Positions 1 to 11,980 of a stretch of DNA of 64,000 nt are shown one piece after another. The translations under genes were made by a program, and so were the position numbers. The notes under the pieces were generated by a model, which was not told the DNA's origin, made no database searches, and saw only the letters and a list, made by a program, of their open reading frames with translations. The stretch is from Marchantia polymorpha subsp. ruderalis (Eukaryota; Streptophyta; Marchantiopsida; Marchantiales; Marchantiaceae), in assembly GCA_037833965.1 (NCBI GenBank), contig AP031357.1, positions 23,766,001-23,830,000 of the forward strand, read 5' to 3'. Numbering within the stretch: position 1 is the stretch's first letter; the number at the start of each line of letters is the position of its first letter.

Positions 1-3000
1 CTGTGGAAGAGGCACAAAAGCGCCGGGCGATCATGTTCTCCAAAGTTCAGTCCCTTCCGACTCTGAGTACGTTACTACATCCCCCTCGTGATTAGGATCG
101 AGATTTGCACGTAAGAAGTTCGTTTATTGTCCATACGCAGAGCCTGACTTCCGGAATCGATGTGGCAGATGTTGCGAGGGATGGGAAAATCGGGGAAGTG
201 AAGCTGGATAGTGACAGTGATAATTACATCAAAGTTTATGGCCCCATGAGCAGCAGGCCTGCTCACCCCGAGGCCGGCCCACCGCAACCGGCAGCGACGA
301 CTATCGAAATGAGCGAGCTCGAGTCGAACAGGAATGCGGGAGCTTCGTCACGCTCGGATGGCACCGACTCGTCGAAGCCTCAGTTGCGTCTGAACCTCCC
401 CAAGAGCACGCCCAGCACCACAATCAAGTCCTTGATTCAGAGTCTCTTGGAAGATTTGCAAAAGCAGGGTCTTAGCAGACATGGTAGCTCTGACAGTAAG
501 AGGGGCGGTGAGAGCCAATTCGCCGTGAATAAGAAGAACGTGGGCATAGCAGAAAAGATGCTCCAGAGCGCCTTCATCGAGTTCTACAGGGGGCTTACTT
601 TGCTCAAGGCTTACAGGTACTTGTTACATGCATGGGCTCTGTTTCTCTCTCAATTGCCAAGCTGCCTTCGTGCGGTTGGTGTCGTCGGATTTTGAGCCGC
701 GTGATCTTTCAACTGTTTATTTCATCAGAGCCTCCTGTCACTGACTAAACTCCGTCCTCTTTTTCAGCTCACTGAACATGGTTGCCTTCGCCAAGATCGT
801 GAAGAAGTTCGACAAGGTAAGGAGTCTCGAGCTGGTGGAGAGTAGTTTCGGACCTGAGGTTTTGGGAAATTTGCTGAAAGAGGAATCGATTTGATGTTAA
901 AAATACTGGTATATTCATGAATGCCTCCCCCACTAAGGTCGAAGTCGGAGACTGAAAGAAGCGCATCGATGTCAATGCAGGCTTCTGGATACCGGACCCT
1001 GTCTATATACGTTAAGGCCGTGGAACACGCTCACTTCAACACATCTGAGAAGGTAATCCCTCCACTTGCACGTGGGAGTACGCATGCTTACTTATAACTG
1101 TGTAGTAAGTTGGTGATGAGTTACCTCTTGACTTTGTGTTCACTTTCGCGCTCAAATTGTGACACTGAGCCTCGTCCTGTTTCAGGTAATTAGGTTGATC
1201 GAGAAGACGGAAACATTGTTCGCCAAGACTTTTGCCAAGAGCAACTATTCCAAGGCCAGACTTCTCTTGAGACCGGCTGAGAAATCAGCGTCGCATAAAA
1301 TCACGTTTTTCCTCGGTGAGTTCCCAGTCAAATCGCTTCATACGTCGTTTTTACAGTAGACAGTCAATTCGCTATCTCAAATATTTAGAGCTCATCTGAT
1401 GAAAATTTAACCTTTGAAAGCAATGAAACTCGTCACCTCGTGGGCGATTAACGCCGGGCTGGATTCAGCACAGGAGTTCTACATCACAATTTCCATAAAC
1501 CTAAGCTCATCCGGTCTTACTCACATGTCTCACTTCGGTTGCAACTGCTGCAGGGTTATTCACTGGAGGTTCACTAGCTTTACTGTCGGTATATTCCACC
1601 CTTCTGAACAGCGTGCTCCCGCGCTACATCGCACCAATCGACGAATCACTTCCACCTTCTCCTGCACACGCTGGGGGACCTGAAAGCATATATCTAAAGA
1701 CAATTTTCCCACTTTTTGCGTAAGTGCAGTTAAGTCAGTAAGTGTCTGTTGAAATTGTGTAGAACTGGCTTTTGTTTGAAGCTTGACTAATTAGTGAATA
1801 TCATACAAACTACTTTTGAGGCATCTGCTGCGAAGATTCATGGCTTGCCTCTCCTCAAAAACTTTCCGAAGACTAAGACAACAATCTGTAGTACGTTCTG
1901 TTCGGTGTTGGAATGCTAGGAACCGTGCCCTCTGATGGTTGCTGACAGGTTTTCTATTTGACAGTGCGTCGGCGCTCATTATTATTCACATGATAATGTA
2001 CGGGTTTAATGTATTTTATTGGCGGAAGTGGAAAATAAATTACGCATTTATGTTCGACTTCAAGCAAGGATCAGAGCTTCGGCATCGTGAAATTCTCATG
2101 TTAGGGACTGTCCTCATGACAATTCTGTTGGCGGCCATGGTTGGCCAAGTGGCTCTGCACAGCGTTACCGATTCGCCTTATGTAGACTTACTCCCCTTGG
2201 GTGTTTTCATGGTGAGTCTTCACTTCTGTCGGTATAAACTCTTCGGAGATTTGTCAGTTGGTGTATGACTAGGTTTGATTTTAATCCTATTAGATTTACT
2301 CGTGATGTCCTCAATTTCACCACCTTCCAAGTATTGTAAGCACAATAGAAAATATGTATGTTTGTAGTCACAAGCCTTCAGAGCTGATTCTTTCGTTCTG
2401 TTCATCCAGGGAGTCGCAGTCGAGGATGCAAGTTGAAGGAATTGCTTACAATTGACATGTGGTGTTCGTTTGTCTTGTCCAGATTCTGGTTATTTTGCTC
2501 TTTTTCCCTCTAAACTGCTTCTTCTCATCGAGCCGAAAGTTCCTCATCATATGCTTCATCCATTTGGCATTGTCTCCTTTGTATAAGGTATGGATGGACC
2601 TTTCTTTCAAACCTTGCCAAGCCAAGCGTTAAAATCGATTCGCTCATACGAATGTAGGGTGTGATGAGATTTACTCATCTGTTCGTAGACATGTCTGGAA
2701 TGATGAGAAGCTTCATTTTCAGTCGGAGAAAGAAGCATCAACTTCTATTTGCTTATTAAAAAAAGTATCTCCTAATAGAAGAAAATATGTTTGTTTGTAG
2801 GTGGTCCTGCAAGATTTCTTCCTCGGGGATCAACTTACAAGTCAGGTATGCTATTTTTGCCAAGTGTTCGTCAGTGTAACATGCTACGAAATAAATAATT
2901 ATCTCTTCCAATCTAAACAAATGGTGCTCATCGATTGGAGTTTGCTGGTTTGAATCTATGATAATATTCCCACCAATATAAATCTGTTTCCTTCAAATTC

Positions 3001-4467
3001 TACGTGTCCCCTTGTGGATCACTGACTCGGAATTCCCTCGCTTTGCTATGCAGGTGCCTATGTTGAGAAACTTGCAGTATCTTATCTGCTATTACTCCAC
3101 GAGTTACTTCAAAACATCCAACGCTGACGGCTGCATTCTAGATGAAACATTCAGGGGGTTTGTTTACTTCGTATCTCTGCTTCCTTACTGGTGGCGTCTC
3201 CTCCAAGTGAGTTTTCAGTCTGAGCTGTTGTTTTTGAGAATAGGAGTCGTGTCATATACTTTTGTATCTGTAATAATAAAACTGTTGAGCTGACCATCCA
3301 TAGGATCTGTGCAATACTTCCAAATAAGCAGATTGGGAACGTGTGAGCCATTTGACAATTAAATGCCAATTGACGCCGTTCTAGTTGTTGAGGAATAAAA
3401 TTTTGAGATGATAAAGTTAGAAAATAACTCGTTCTCGTTGGTTGCACTTGCAGTGTTTAAGGAGGTATTTTGAGGAGCATGACTTCCATCAGTTTCAGAA
3501 TGCTGGCAAGTACTTGTCAGCCATGGTCGCAGTGGGTATCAGAATCCAACAGTCCAGGAGTACTTCATTTCTCTGGGTCGTGTTGCTCGTTTTGTCGTCA
3601 ATCTTCGCCACAGCCTTCCAGATTTACTGGGATATCGTTGTCGATTGGGGTCTTCTGAGAAGTAAATCGAAGAACAAATGGCTGCGAGACAACTTGATCA
3701 TGCCGAGGTCAAAGTACATATACTACTTAGCGATGGTAAGCAAGCCTGGATCTCATAGTTTCAACCTCGCTCGCTGTCTCAAAGAAACGTTTATGCTCTT
3801 CTCAGCAAGTTCTTCTCAACCACTGCTGATGAAATTATAGACCTCAAGAGTATCATGGATAGATACAGCTTCAGAAATGAAGGAAAATGGAAGCAACCAT
3901 CTCATTTCTTCATGCAATATGTTCGCAGATTTCTAATGTAATCCTCAGACTGGCATGGGTCCAGTCTATTACGCGCTTCCGGTTTGGCCAGATGGATCTC
4001 TTTGTCGCAGATTTCTTCTTTGCCTCTTTGGAGGTTATTCGAAGAGGAATCTGGAACTTCTTCCGGTGAGTTCATCCTTCTGCGAGTGATACTCTTCGGT
4101 TCTGCTCCTGTCTCGACAACAGTGATATAAGCCACAGTAGATGCTCATTGCTAGGCGTTTCTTCCAAACTGTGCAGACAAAATCCTCATTTTCTTCTCAT
4201 GCATTACACGTTCCTTGTCGTACGTTTTATTATCCATTATGGAAGTTTCTTTGTCATAGTCGGTGAAATTTCCGGAGATACGGCATAGTGGTGTGTATGT
4301 CTGTGCATTATACCGTTCCTGGATCTTACGATTTGAGACTGACATGACATTTGAGTTCGCTTGTGAACAGGTTGGAGAACGAGCATCTCAATAATGTCGG
4401 AAAGTACCGGGCCACCAAAACCGTACCGTTGCCATTCGAGAACCCCATCAGTGAGGACTACAACTAA
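1..4467 (+). CDS. PHO1-like: PHO1-family SPX-EXS phosphate exporter, copy A (5' end outside window)
   Basis: Visible exons: 1-66 (end of exon 2, codons from base 3), 169-616, 768-816, 981-1052, 1186-1315, 1554-1719, 1965-2211, 2483-2587, 2801-2845, 3054-3206, 3454-3735, 3929-4065 and 4371-4467 (TAA). The introns obey GT-AG and the frame stays open for 664 residues. The last SPX helix reads KIVKKFDK (exon 4). Hydrophobic helices follow in the exon 7-9 products. The EXS part carries [30 protein letters not shown] and [17 protein letters not shown], and the protein ends [17 protein letters not shown] plus a short acidic tail. These are PHO1 signatures. In Arabidopsis PHO1 exports phosphate from Golgi/plasma-membrane compartments for xylem loading, with SPX sensing inositol pyrophosphates; the same role here is inferred. 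It is the most diverged copy: the loop after the first membrane helix (exon 7) is proline/serine-rich, and exon 3 is the longest of the three (448 bp). Exon 1 with the SPX start lies outside the window. Confidence 0.93.
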
Positions 4468-5520
4468 TTTGTCAATGTATTCCTCTCTCGGTAAACCAGG
4501 CCAAGCCTGTCAACTTGCTCCCTGCCCAGTTCTGTCTTTTGGAAGCATCTCCATGAAGCTGGTCCTTCAACTGTTCCACACGCTCTTCATCAAGCTACTG
4601 TGCATTGGGAGACACAGACTGGTCATTGATGGAGAACTCTCCAAGCACCGGATGCCGTGCTCTTAAAAGGGAGAGATGGAATGGGATGCACAGCCTGATC
4701 CTCCCATGGGGATCGCCTCCGATTCGATTGTAGAGGTTTCATTGGAGTCAGAAGAGAGCTCCATTCCACCTGGTGAAACGGATCTGCAAGTGAGCTTCTG
4801 TGCACTTGTACAATTCCATATTTCAGGACCATTTTTTCAGCTGCTTGACGAGTAGTTCCATATCAACCACAAGATGCTGTTGATGATGCAGACGAAGGCC
4901 GAGTCCGTGCTGGAAATAGTCCGTCTGCTTCTAGGACGAAGTGACAGCATGCGAAGAGCCATTCTTTCCAGCCATTTTTCCTCTCAGGGTTTGTCCTGTG
5001 GTGGCTGGGTACGACCATGAGTTGGAGTACAGGGTAGACAGAAAAGGTAACAGTGCAAATAATTCTCTAACACACTCGATCCAGTAGGATCGGCTTGGCC
5101 CATATTCCACCGACACGACAGTACAACAACCATACTCCACTCTACTTTATCCAACCCTTCGATGGAGTGAACGTCAGAAGCCATCACTTTGAGTGCCCGT
5201 TTAGCAGCAGGCATCTGATTCAGGTTTTCTCTTACATCCATCCCACATTAAAATCGTAGACCATTAAGCCCTGGAGAATTGCTCCAGTCCAGTCCAGCAG
5301 GTAGCTAGCTCAGAATCTTTCGGCATGTGCTATGTATATAATCGAGCAGCCTTTGATTGAGGTCAAGCCGATTCCTTTAATCAAATCCGAAGAGTTTGAA
5401 AATCCTAAACTGGAGTAATATACATGACACATTTGGTACTTTTTCAATCGGCTGCATTGGTTACTCATTTATTTTCTGCATCTTCGTAGTCCTGTGACTC
5501 CGAGACATAGTTATTCATCA

Positions 5521-5523
<3 letters not shown>
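4468..5523. other. 3' flank of PHO1 copy A, no gene recognised
   Basis: About 1 kb downstream of the copy A stop. It probably starts with the 3' UTR. Only short unrelated open frames occur on either strand and none resembles a known protein. No clear polyadenylation signal could be chosen. Confidence 0.5.

Positions 5524-5553
<30 letters not shown>
5524..5553. repeat. (GA)15 microsatellite
   Basis: A perfect GA dinucleotide run of about 15 units, visible directly in the sequence about 1.05 kb after the copy A stop. It is likely length-variable between individuals. GAGA tracts can also bind BPC-type plant regulators, but nothing here shows that it does. Confidence 0.97.
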
Positions 5554-5558
<5 letters not shown>

Positions 5559-6099
5559 CGATCATTCCCTTTTGATTTAAGCATTTGTTGGGATTTCTTG
5601 ATTGCTCTGGCTCCAGTGACTCTGGCTTGCATAGTGCCTGTGATGCCCTGCGTCCTACCGGGTAGACATCGTGGAGTAACTGGGTAAGGTCCCGGATAAC
5701 TCAGTAAGTTCCAGGTCCATCAAAGATAAGTCCTCTCTTCGGGTCGGGTATACAGATTCTTCAGCGGTATGGAACCGGCGGTTCCTTCTGCCTGCGGTTT
5801 CAGATCCTGAATCTTATTTTGGACTCAGGTCCGTAAGATAACGTACCGGCCATTCGGTTAGATTGCACGAAAGAGGACACGGTAGAAAAAAGAAGAAGAA
5901 GGGCATGAGTTAGATTGTGCATGCGCGCATTGAGTGTATCAGAAGAGAAGACTTTCGTATCGGGGCTAGACTCCACTGGATGTTCTACGAATGATTATTT
6001 GCAACTGCCTTTCGATGGAAAAGCCGCGTTCTTTACCACAACCACTGTTTGTGGTCGTTGTATGCACTAGTAACCTGCCGTTACCATGACAGAAACATG

Positions 6100-7850
6100 T
6101 TTGTACCAAATTCTCACAGATTTTACCTCATAAACATATAGACAAGTTTGCTTACATCATTTGTATCATATGTAAATTAATATATAAACAGTTTCTTAGG
6201 TGATTCAATTTTATCTCAAAGTTTAGAATCTCGGATCTTCTTCATCTATATATTCAATAAATTAATAGTTAAAAAATAATGATCGTTAATATGTTTGATA
6301 ATCGTAGACCAGTTTAAAGCTAGATATATTGTATGTATAATATTGTAATTAAGATTGGAATACCAAAAAAAAATTGTATAATGGTTACAATTCTCCACAT
6401 ATACATACATACATCTTAAATATTTCAATACGAAATGACAAGAAACTAACACTTATTATGTTCGTGTTTTACATATATATATATTCACATTGTTGTAAAA
6501 AAGCAAAGTACGAGTTAGAAGCAATAGATATTTTGAATATCAAGTATACTGTTACATTTATTTTTGGAGAAATATTTTTTCCCAATATTATAACAGTAGC
6601 AAACATTTGATTAATACTAATAAGAATTTTAAGAATTTCAACAAATTTGTATCTTCAGTTGTTATTTGATGCCAAAAAAGTGATTTGTCAAAAAAATAGA
6701 CATATTTTCGCAAAAATAGTCACGTTTTTACATTTGTAAGCATCATGTGATTGTCACGCAAAAATATTTTCAATTTTTTTTCAAAATGTATGGTATAAAT
6801 CGGATTTTAAATACTTATTTTCAAAATATTATTTTACAAAATTAAAATTGAATATTGAATATACACCATATCTGCACTCCAATCAGTTTTTTGAACACTT
6901 CATATTCACTCAAATTGATATTGATCCAATTTACCCATTTCTGCACTCAAATCTGTCAAAGAAAATTCAATTGGAATTTATGCTAAATAAATTATATGTA
7001 TAAATTATTATGAAGTAATTGGGCATGAATAGCAGTCTGAAACAAACAAAATGATAGTATTATGTGATATCCACATAGTTTATAGTCAAATTTTCATAAT
7101 TTTCAAATCAAAAAATTTCTTATTTCTATTTACTATAACCTCATCATTATGCTTCCAACAATTTCTGCTTGAATTTCATGTTTACGTTTTTTTGGGATTT
7201 TTTCTTGCTCTATAGTAGTAAATGTACAATACGTATTTTACAAATTTCTATAGAAACGTTGTGTTGAGACAACACTTTATTTGATATAATTTGACCAAAT
7301 AAAATTCTCAATAAATATCCCAAAACTTAAGATTTAAAATGACTCTTGAGTTATGAATTAGGATAAATGATTACATTACTTAGATTACACTTCAATTTAA
7401 AAAAACCTTTCTCCTAATATCTATCAAATAGCTTGAAATTTGGAAATTTTGGTTTGTTATTTTAATTTTTATTACAACAGTTATACGGCTCTATGAAATG
7501 ATGATCTTTTAAATAGGAAAGTCTGCGTTTCAAGGTAAATTAAAAATTTTTTGAAAAACTATTCTATGAAATTAAAGTTAAAATAATGCATAATCCTGAT
7601 AGGATCTATTGAAAGTTAAATTGAACAGTTTAATAAGATAAGTCACCAAACATTTAGAGAAATCCACAATTCGAAATGGGCGTGAATATCTAAGATTGTA
7701 GTGACCTACCACATCATTTACATCAATTACGAGGACCTTCGGCGTATTCGTTGCTAGATAGACTGCAAACATCAAAATAAGATACGCTAACAGTGAACAG
7801 AAAAGAGTGTGCATCATGCATTTGCAGAGGCCGATTGCCAACACATTCTG
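6100..7850. other. AT-rich island without genes
   Basis: Base composition drops sharply here (long runs of A/T, few G/C) compared with the flanking PHO1 gene. The only open frames are short, of low complexity and rich in Ile, Asn, Tyr and Phe, as expected by chance in AT-rich DNA. No terminal repeats, primer-binding site or transposase motif could be seen. It resembles the larger AT-rich block at 52-63 kb and may be decayed transposon DNA, but that is inference. Confidence 0.6.
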
Positions 7851-8397
7851 TCAAATCTTTGTGAGTTAGAGCATTCATGTCATGCTCATAATTGTCGTAT
7901 GTATGTTTCTATAGGCGTGGGTTAGACTCAACGAGCGCAGTGAAATTTGCATGCACGCTTGAAAGACAGGAAGCGTGGAGAGAAGGCTGATGTCAACGAG
8001 GCAGGCTGTGAAGGCTTTAGCGATCTCAAGAACGGACTTTCAGGAACTGCTGACGTATTACCCGCACAAGATAGTGAGGTCCACCGATATATCGTTCACC
8101 TTGACGTGTAGTCTCCACGTGTGCTTTTGAAAAAGCGCGTTTGCTTATTGACTTGGCACTCCAATCATTCCCACTGAATGAAGAAAGGGAGAATATTTAT
8201 TGGTGACATTAAAGTCCAGCGCCTGTATGAATGGCTCGAGAGCATGATTGAAAATAATTCTAATTTTCCTTAAAACCATCGTTCATTATGACTTATAATG
8301 GGCGTTACTTTATAACTTATTTACATCGTCCATTATTACTAATAATTTGTAAGTAATGTTTTCCCTCACAACCTAAAAAGCCTCACCCAATTTCAAA

Positions 8398-8800
8398 CAG
8401 TACCCCGAGACAAGAGGCATGGAAAGAAGGTGGTACGATGCAAAGGATGGTTTCAATGAGTCATTCTGAACAACATAAGCGAGAAATGATATAAGTTTTA
8501 TTGACCATGTAAAGAAAGGGTTTAAAAAAAAAAAGATCACGAAATACTATTATGTCAGTTTTTCTGTAAAAAGTATGATTGAATGTTTAAATTTATTTGA
8601 ATATTTGCTAAATGATGTATCATATATATATAAATGAAGAAGCCTCCAATGTGTGTACATATCATTTTCACGATCTAGTAAGTTTCACTCAGTAATTTTC
8701 AGTACCTCGCCACAAGATCCAGAACCAGGGAAAGAAGGTTGTACCGAGCATGGTGTTGAGAAGCTTCTGCACAGGACGGTTTGATAAGACATTTTGATAC
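8398..8800. repeat. Degenerate direct repeat, two copies
   Basis: Two stretches (about 8398-8490 and 8700-8800) both begin CAGTACC(C/T)CG and share in order ACAAGA, GGGAAAGAAGG or GGAAAGAAGG, GGTGGTAC or GGTTGTAC, then GGATGGTTTCAATGAG in the first and GGACGGTTTGATAAGA in the second. The spacing differs by several bases, so this is an old duplication. No coding potential is seen. A third partial match (CACAAGATAGTGAGG) lies near 8065. Confidence 0.5.
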
Positions 8801-9290
8801 AATATATATAAGGGAGAGTGAACAGATTTGTCAAAACACACTCAATCAGAAGTGTGCAAATTTAGACAACTGAAGGAATGAAAGATCGCGAACGATTGAT
8901 TGCACATTCGCAGCACTGTCATGACGGCTGCTTGAAGACAAAGGGGTGCATCTACAACCAACTGAAGACTTAGATGGAGACCATATAGGAGTCATGGCCG
9001 TTTTATTTGACTACCACTTGCATTCTCTCTCAGCTCGGACCATGAAGAGACTGGTTCGCCGTGTGACTAACGAACATAATCTAATTTCACAGAGAGCGTG
9101 TCTGATTCTGATTGTACTAAACTCGAATGGACAAAGTTTATTCGCCCACTAGACTCGAGACTCTAGCAGAGAGAATGAGGGAGAGAGAGAGCACGGCATG
9201 AAGACGTGTAATGACATGACATTGCGAATGTGTATTGTGATTGGCATGGGAAATCTATGTCTAATATACGCAGATAGTCAATGTGACATT

Positions 9291-9394
9291 GTCATGAGAA
9301 TAGGGGTTTCAGTCATGGCCATGAATTCAACAGTTGCCATAGAAACCCACTGACCGTTCTCATGACTAACAAGTCATGAGAACGGTCAGTGGGT
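9291..9394. repeat. Perfect 23-bp hairpin nested in a larger inverted repeat
   Basis: Arms 9345-9367 and 9372-9394 are perfect reverse complements around the 4-base spacer AACA. Around it, GTCATGAGAA...GGGTTTC (9291-9310) is repeated in inverted orientation as GAAACCC...TTCTCATGAC (9342-9366), so the left part of the hairpin also pairs with sequence about 50 bp upstream. It could be the remnant of a small palindromic transposon (MITE) or an inverted duplication made during repair. A loop of four bases is too short for a normal plant pre-miRNA. Confidence 0.85.
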
Positions 9395-9452
9395 CATCGC
9401 TACACCGAGCAGGTCTATAAAAGATGTGGAAAACTCCATGATATAAATTCTT

Positions 9453-9672
9453 CTTCTTATTATACTCTTAAACTGGGAGACCAAAAACTAAAACTCTGGA
9501 TGTGAAAAAAGTGTGACAAAAAATGTATCTGGAATGATTCAAGGCCCCACAACTGCTTCTTATTATAATTCAACACCGAGAGACCAGAAAATATAATTCT
9601 AGATGTCAGAAGTGACAGAGTTGTGTTCGGAATGATCTGTAACCCAAATCAGGAACCCATAACTGTTTCTCC
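9453..9672. repeat. Two-unit tandem repeat, about 103-117 bp per unit
   Basis: Unit 1 (9453-9555) and unit 2 (9556 to about 9672) both start CTTCTTATTATA. They share in the same order GAGACCA, a TCTGGATGT/TCTAGATGT block, AAGTGTGACA/AAGTGACAGA, TGGAATGAT/CGGAATGAT and CCCACAACTG/CCCATAACTG. The copies differ at many positions, so the duplication is not recent. No open frame spans both units. Confidence 0.75.
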
Positions 9673-11310
9673 CATGAGCCGTAAAGCATTTTACAGGATT
9701 GCCCTCGAGGCTTATGGGTAAGTCATGAAAGCCCCCGATTCTGTGGTCGTTTTTGTCAGATCTGGAGTTGGTAAGAGAAAAGGTAAACGTGGAAAGTATT
9801 TTAATTGAAGAAGAAGATCGTTAGAAAGTTGTTGGAAAAATTTTGAGAGTACGGAAAGTTGTAAATGAGCCAAAACTCGAAGTAGGCGAATGGCTTCAGA
9901 GCACGGTATCTCCCACGCAGAAGTACGGACGGTCAAAAGTACAGCCATGGACATGGACATGGATCGGCTGGACCCTAGACGCTTACTTCGTCAAGCTGCC
10001 GTCGTACATCTATAGCACGGAGTTGCCGAGCTCCTTCAACGCCTTTGACCCAGAGCTTTCTGCTTTAATAAATCGGTGCTCCAGGACAGTCATAATCATC
10101 ATCATCCTCGTCTGATGCTTGTCTTTCCTGCAGTCCATCTTTCCTTCTGACCTGGAAAACGAAGATGACAGGACGGGAGAACGAAAAGGAGCTCGGCGAG
10201 CAAAGCCAGGCAGCTCAGCCCATTCTGCAATGCTGGATCAGAAGACCGACTGATGGCTCAGCGTTGACAGAGGGAGAGAGCTGCCATCTTCACGAAGTTG
10301 ACTTACCGAGTTTCTTTGCGGCGTGCTCTCTGAGGGACTCGTTCATTCGTTCCGAGTGCAAACTGGAGATTCAAGCTGGGGGAGCTGAGCTCAGCAAACC
10401 GTGACTGCGATGCTTCGCAGCTGACTTCCTACGCATGCATGGGACTCACTGGCTGTTTACGAAACCCTGCGTGAATGGGAGGATGGATGGATTGATGCTC
10501 TTAGCCATAAAAGATTTTATCGAATCTGGATCCTTTGTGAGCAAATATCAGGCCTCCACGAACTGAGGCATCCGTACGTGAGACATAATTGACATCCTGG
10601 CAATGAAAAAAAGTTCGTCAACAGAGAAATTAAAGTTTTCCAGGTTTTGGTGCAGATATGATCCATGTGTAGGTCGGATGTCAAGGCAGACCTGGTCATT
10701 CATTGTCCTTTAGCGTAATTTTCTGCCCCCGACATCTTTATGTTATGAGCACCGAAAGGTGACTCTCACAAGAAGGCGCGCTGTACCCTCTGAGGATCGG
10801 AGGCTCTCGTGAAGCGTCTGTCTCCTGAATTCGCCTCATGAATTTGTGTCTGTCTGTTGCACGGATGCTAAAGTTCTGACTGAAGTGCTGCTCACTCCAA
10901 ATGCCAAAAGCATTTACAGGCTCCAGATCGCTTGGCACCGACAGACAGAGTTTCCAGAGAAGAACGAAAATTCTGAGAAATTCCAGGCTATTATCATAAA
11001 AGCTGAAGATAAAGTGGACGGATATGAAGGGTCCGTAGGGATCATGAACGTTCCAAATTTACTCCAGAAGCCACTCTCAGTGGTCCGTCTAATTGTTGTC
11101 TGGCATGCAAGCTCTACATGATCAGAGTTAGTAGGTCACTAGAATCTATGCAGCAGATCACAACATACTTCTACCCTGTTTTGTTTTGTGCGTGAGACAT
11201 AAGATTCTCATCCAAAGCAAGTTTGTTTTGGGCAATTAGCATGATGGAATGCTTCTTGTGACGACATCCATTCGATTGGGCTTCAATTTCTGTAGTGTAG
11301 AAACTTGTTG
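9673..11310. other. Spacer, no gene recognised
   Basis: Mixed-composition DNA of about 1.6 kb. Open frames of 60-91 codons occur on both strands but overlap each other, carry no recognisable motif and could not be joined by convincing splice sites. Confidence 0.45.
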
Positions 11311-11980
11311 AAATAACAGTGCACCATTTTCCGGACACGAGAGACACGGTGATACTAAAACGGGCTAGTCCAGCTCTGTATATTTTTAACGCTCTAGATA
11401 TTCCTACAGTTTAGTACTTTGCCTCACACTGTCCTGCATTTGATCAATAACAGTTGATGTACTGTGATCAACGAGACATCTCCAAGAGGCACCTGAGAAC
11501 CAGTGATCATCCCGGGGACCATTGCCTCCACAGAAACAATACAGAGGGGTGACTGAATCCCAACAGCAGGATTCTTTGACAGTTACAGAGAAAGTCCTTC
11601 TACTACGGCTCTGAAACATTCCTTTTGGCACTAATATATTCCAATACCTGTTCAACTCATATGTATCAATGGATTCCATGGATCAATTATTCGAGGAGTT
11701 CATTTGAATCTCCTGACAGTGAGGAAACCTACGGAAATGTAGGAATATTAAGATCGTTAAAAGAATGCATCGCTGGACTAGTCCGTTTTGGCAACACCGT
11801 GTCTCTCGTGTTCGGAAAATGGTGCACTGTTATATCCACAAAATTCAGGACAGTGTTGAGGCAAAATACGGAATAGTAGGACTCTTTAGAGCGTTAAAAG
11901 AAAGAATGAATCGCTGTACTCGACCGTTTTGACATCACCGTGTCTCGCGTGTTCGGAAGTGGTGCACTGTTATATTCACG
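11311..11980. repeat. Three-copy repeat family: one inverted, two in tandem
   Basis: Copies on the + strand at 11712-11845 and 11846-11980 are adjacent direct repeats. A third copy at 11311-11436 is the reverse complement of the same unit. Shared landmarks are (C)AGGACAGTG near the start, GTAGGAAT or GTAGGACT, GATCGTTAAAAG or GAGCGTTAAAAG, the CGCTGGACTAGTCCGTTTT region, CACCGTGTCTC(T/G)CGTGTTCGG and GGTGCACTGTTAT at the end. The inverted and direct copies are separated by about 275 bp of unique DNA, so a transcript across the region could fold into a long stem. No protein signature is seen. This suggests a non-autonomous transposon or its terminal repeats, but the family is not recognised. 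Confidence 0.8.
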
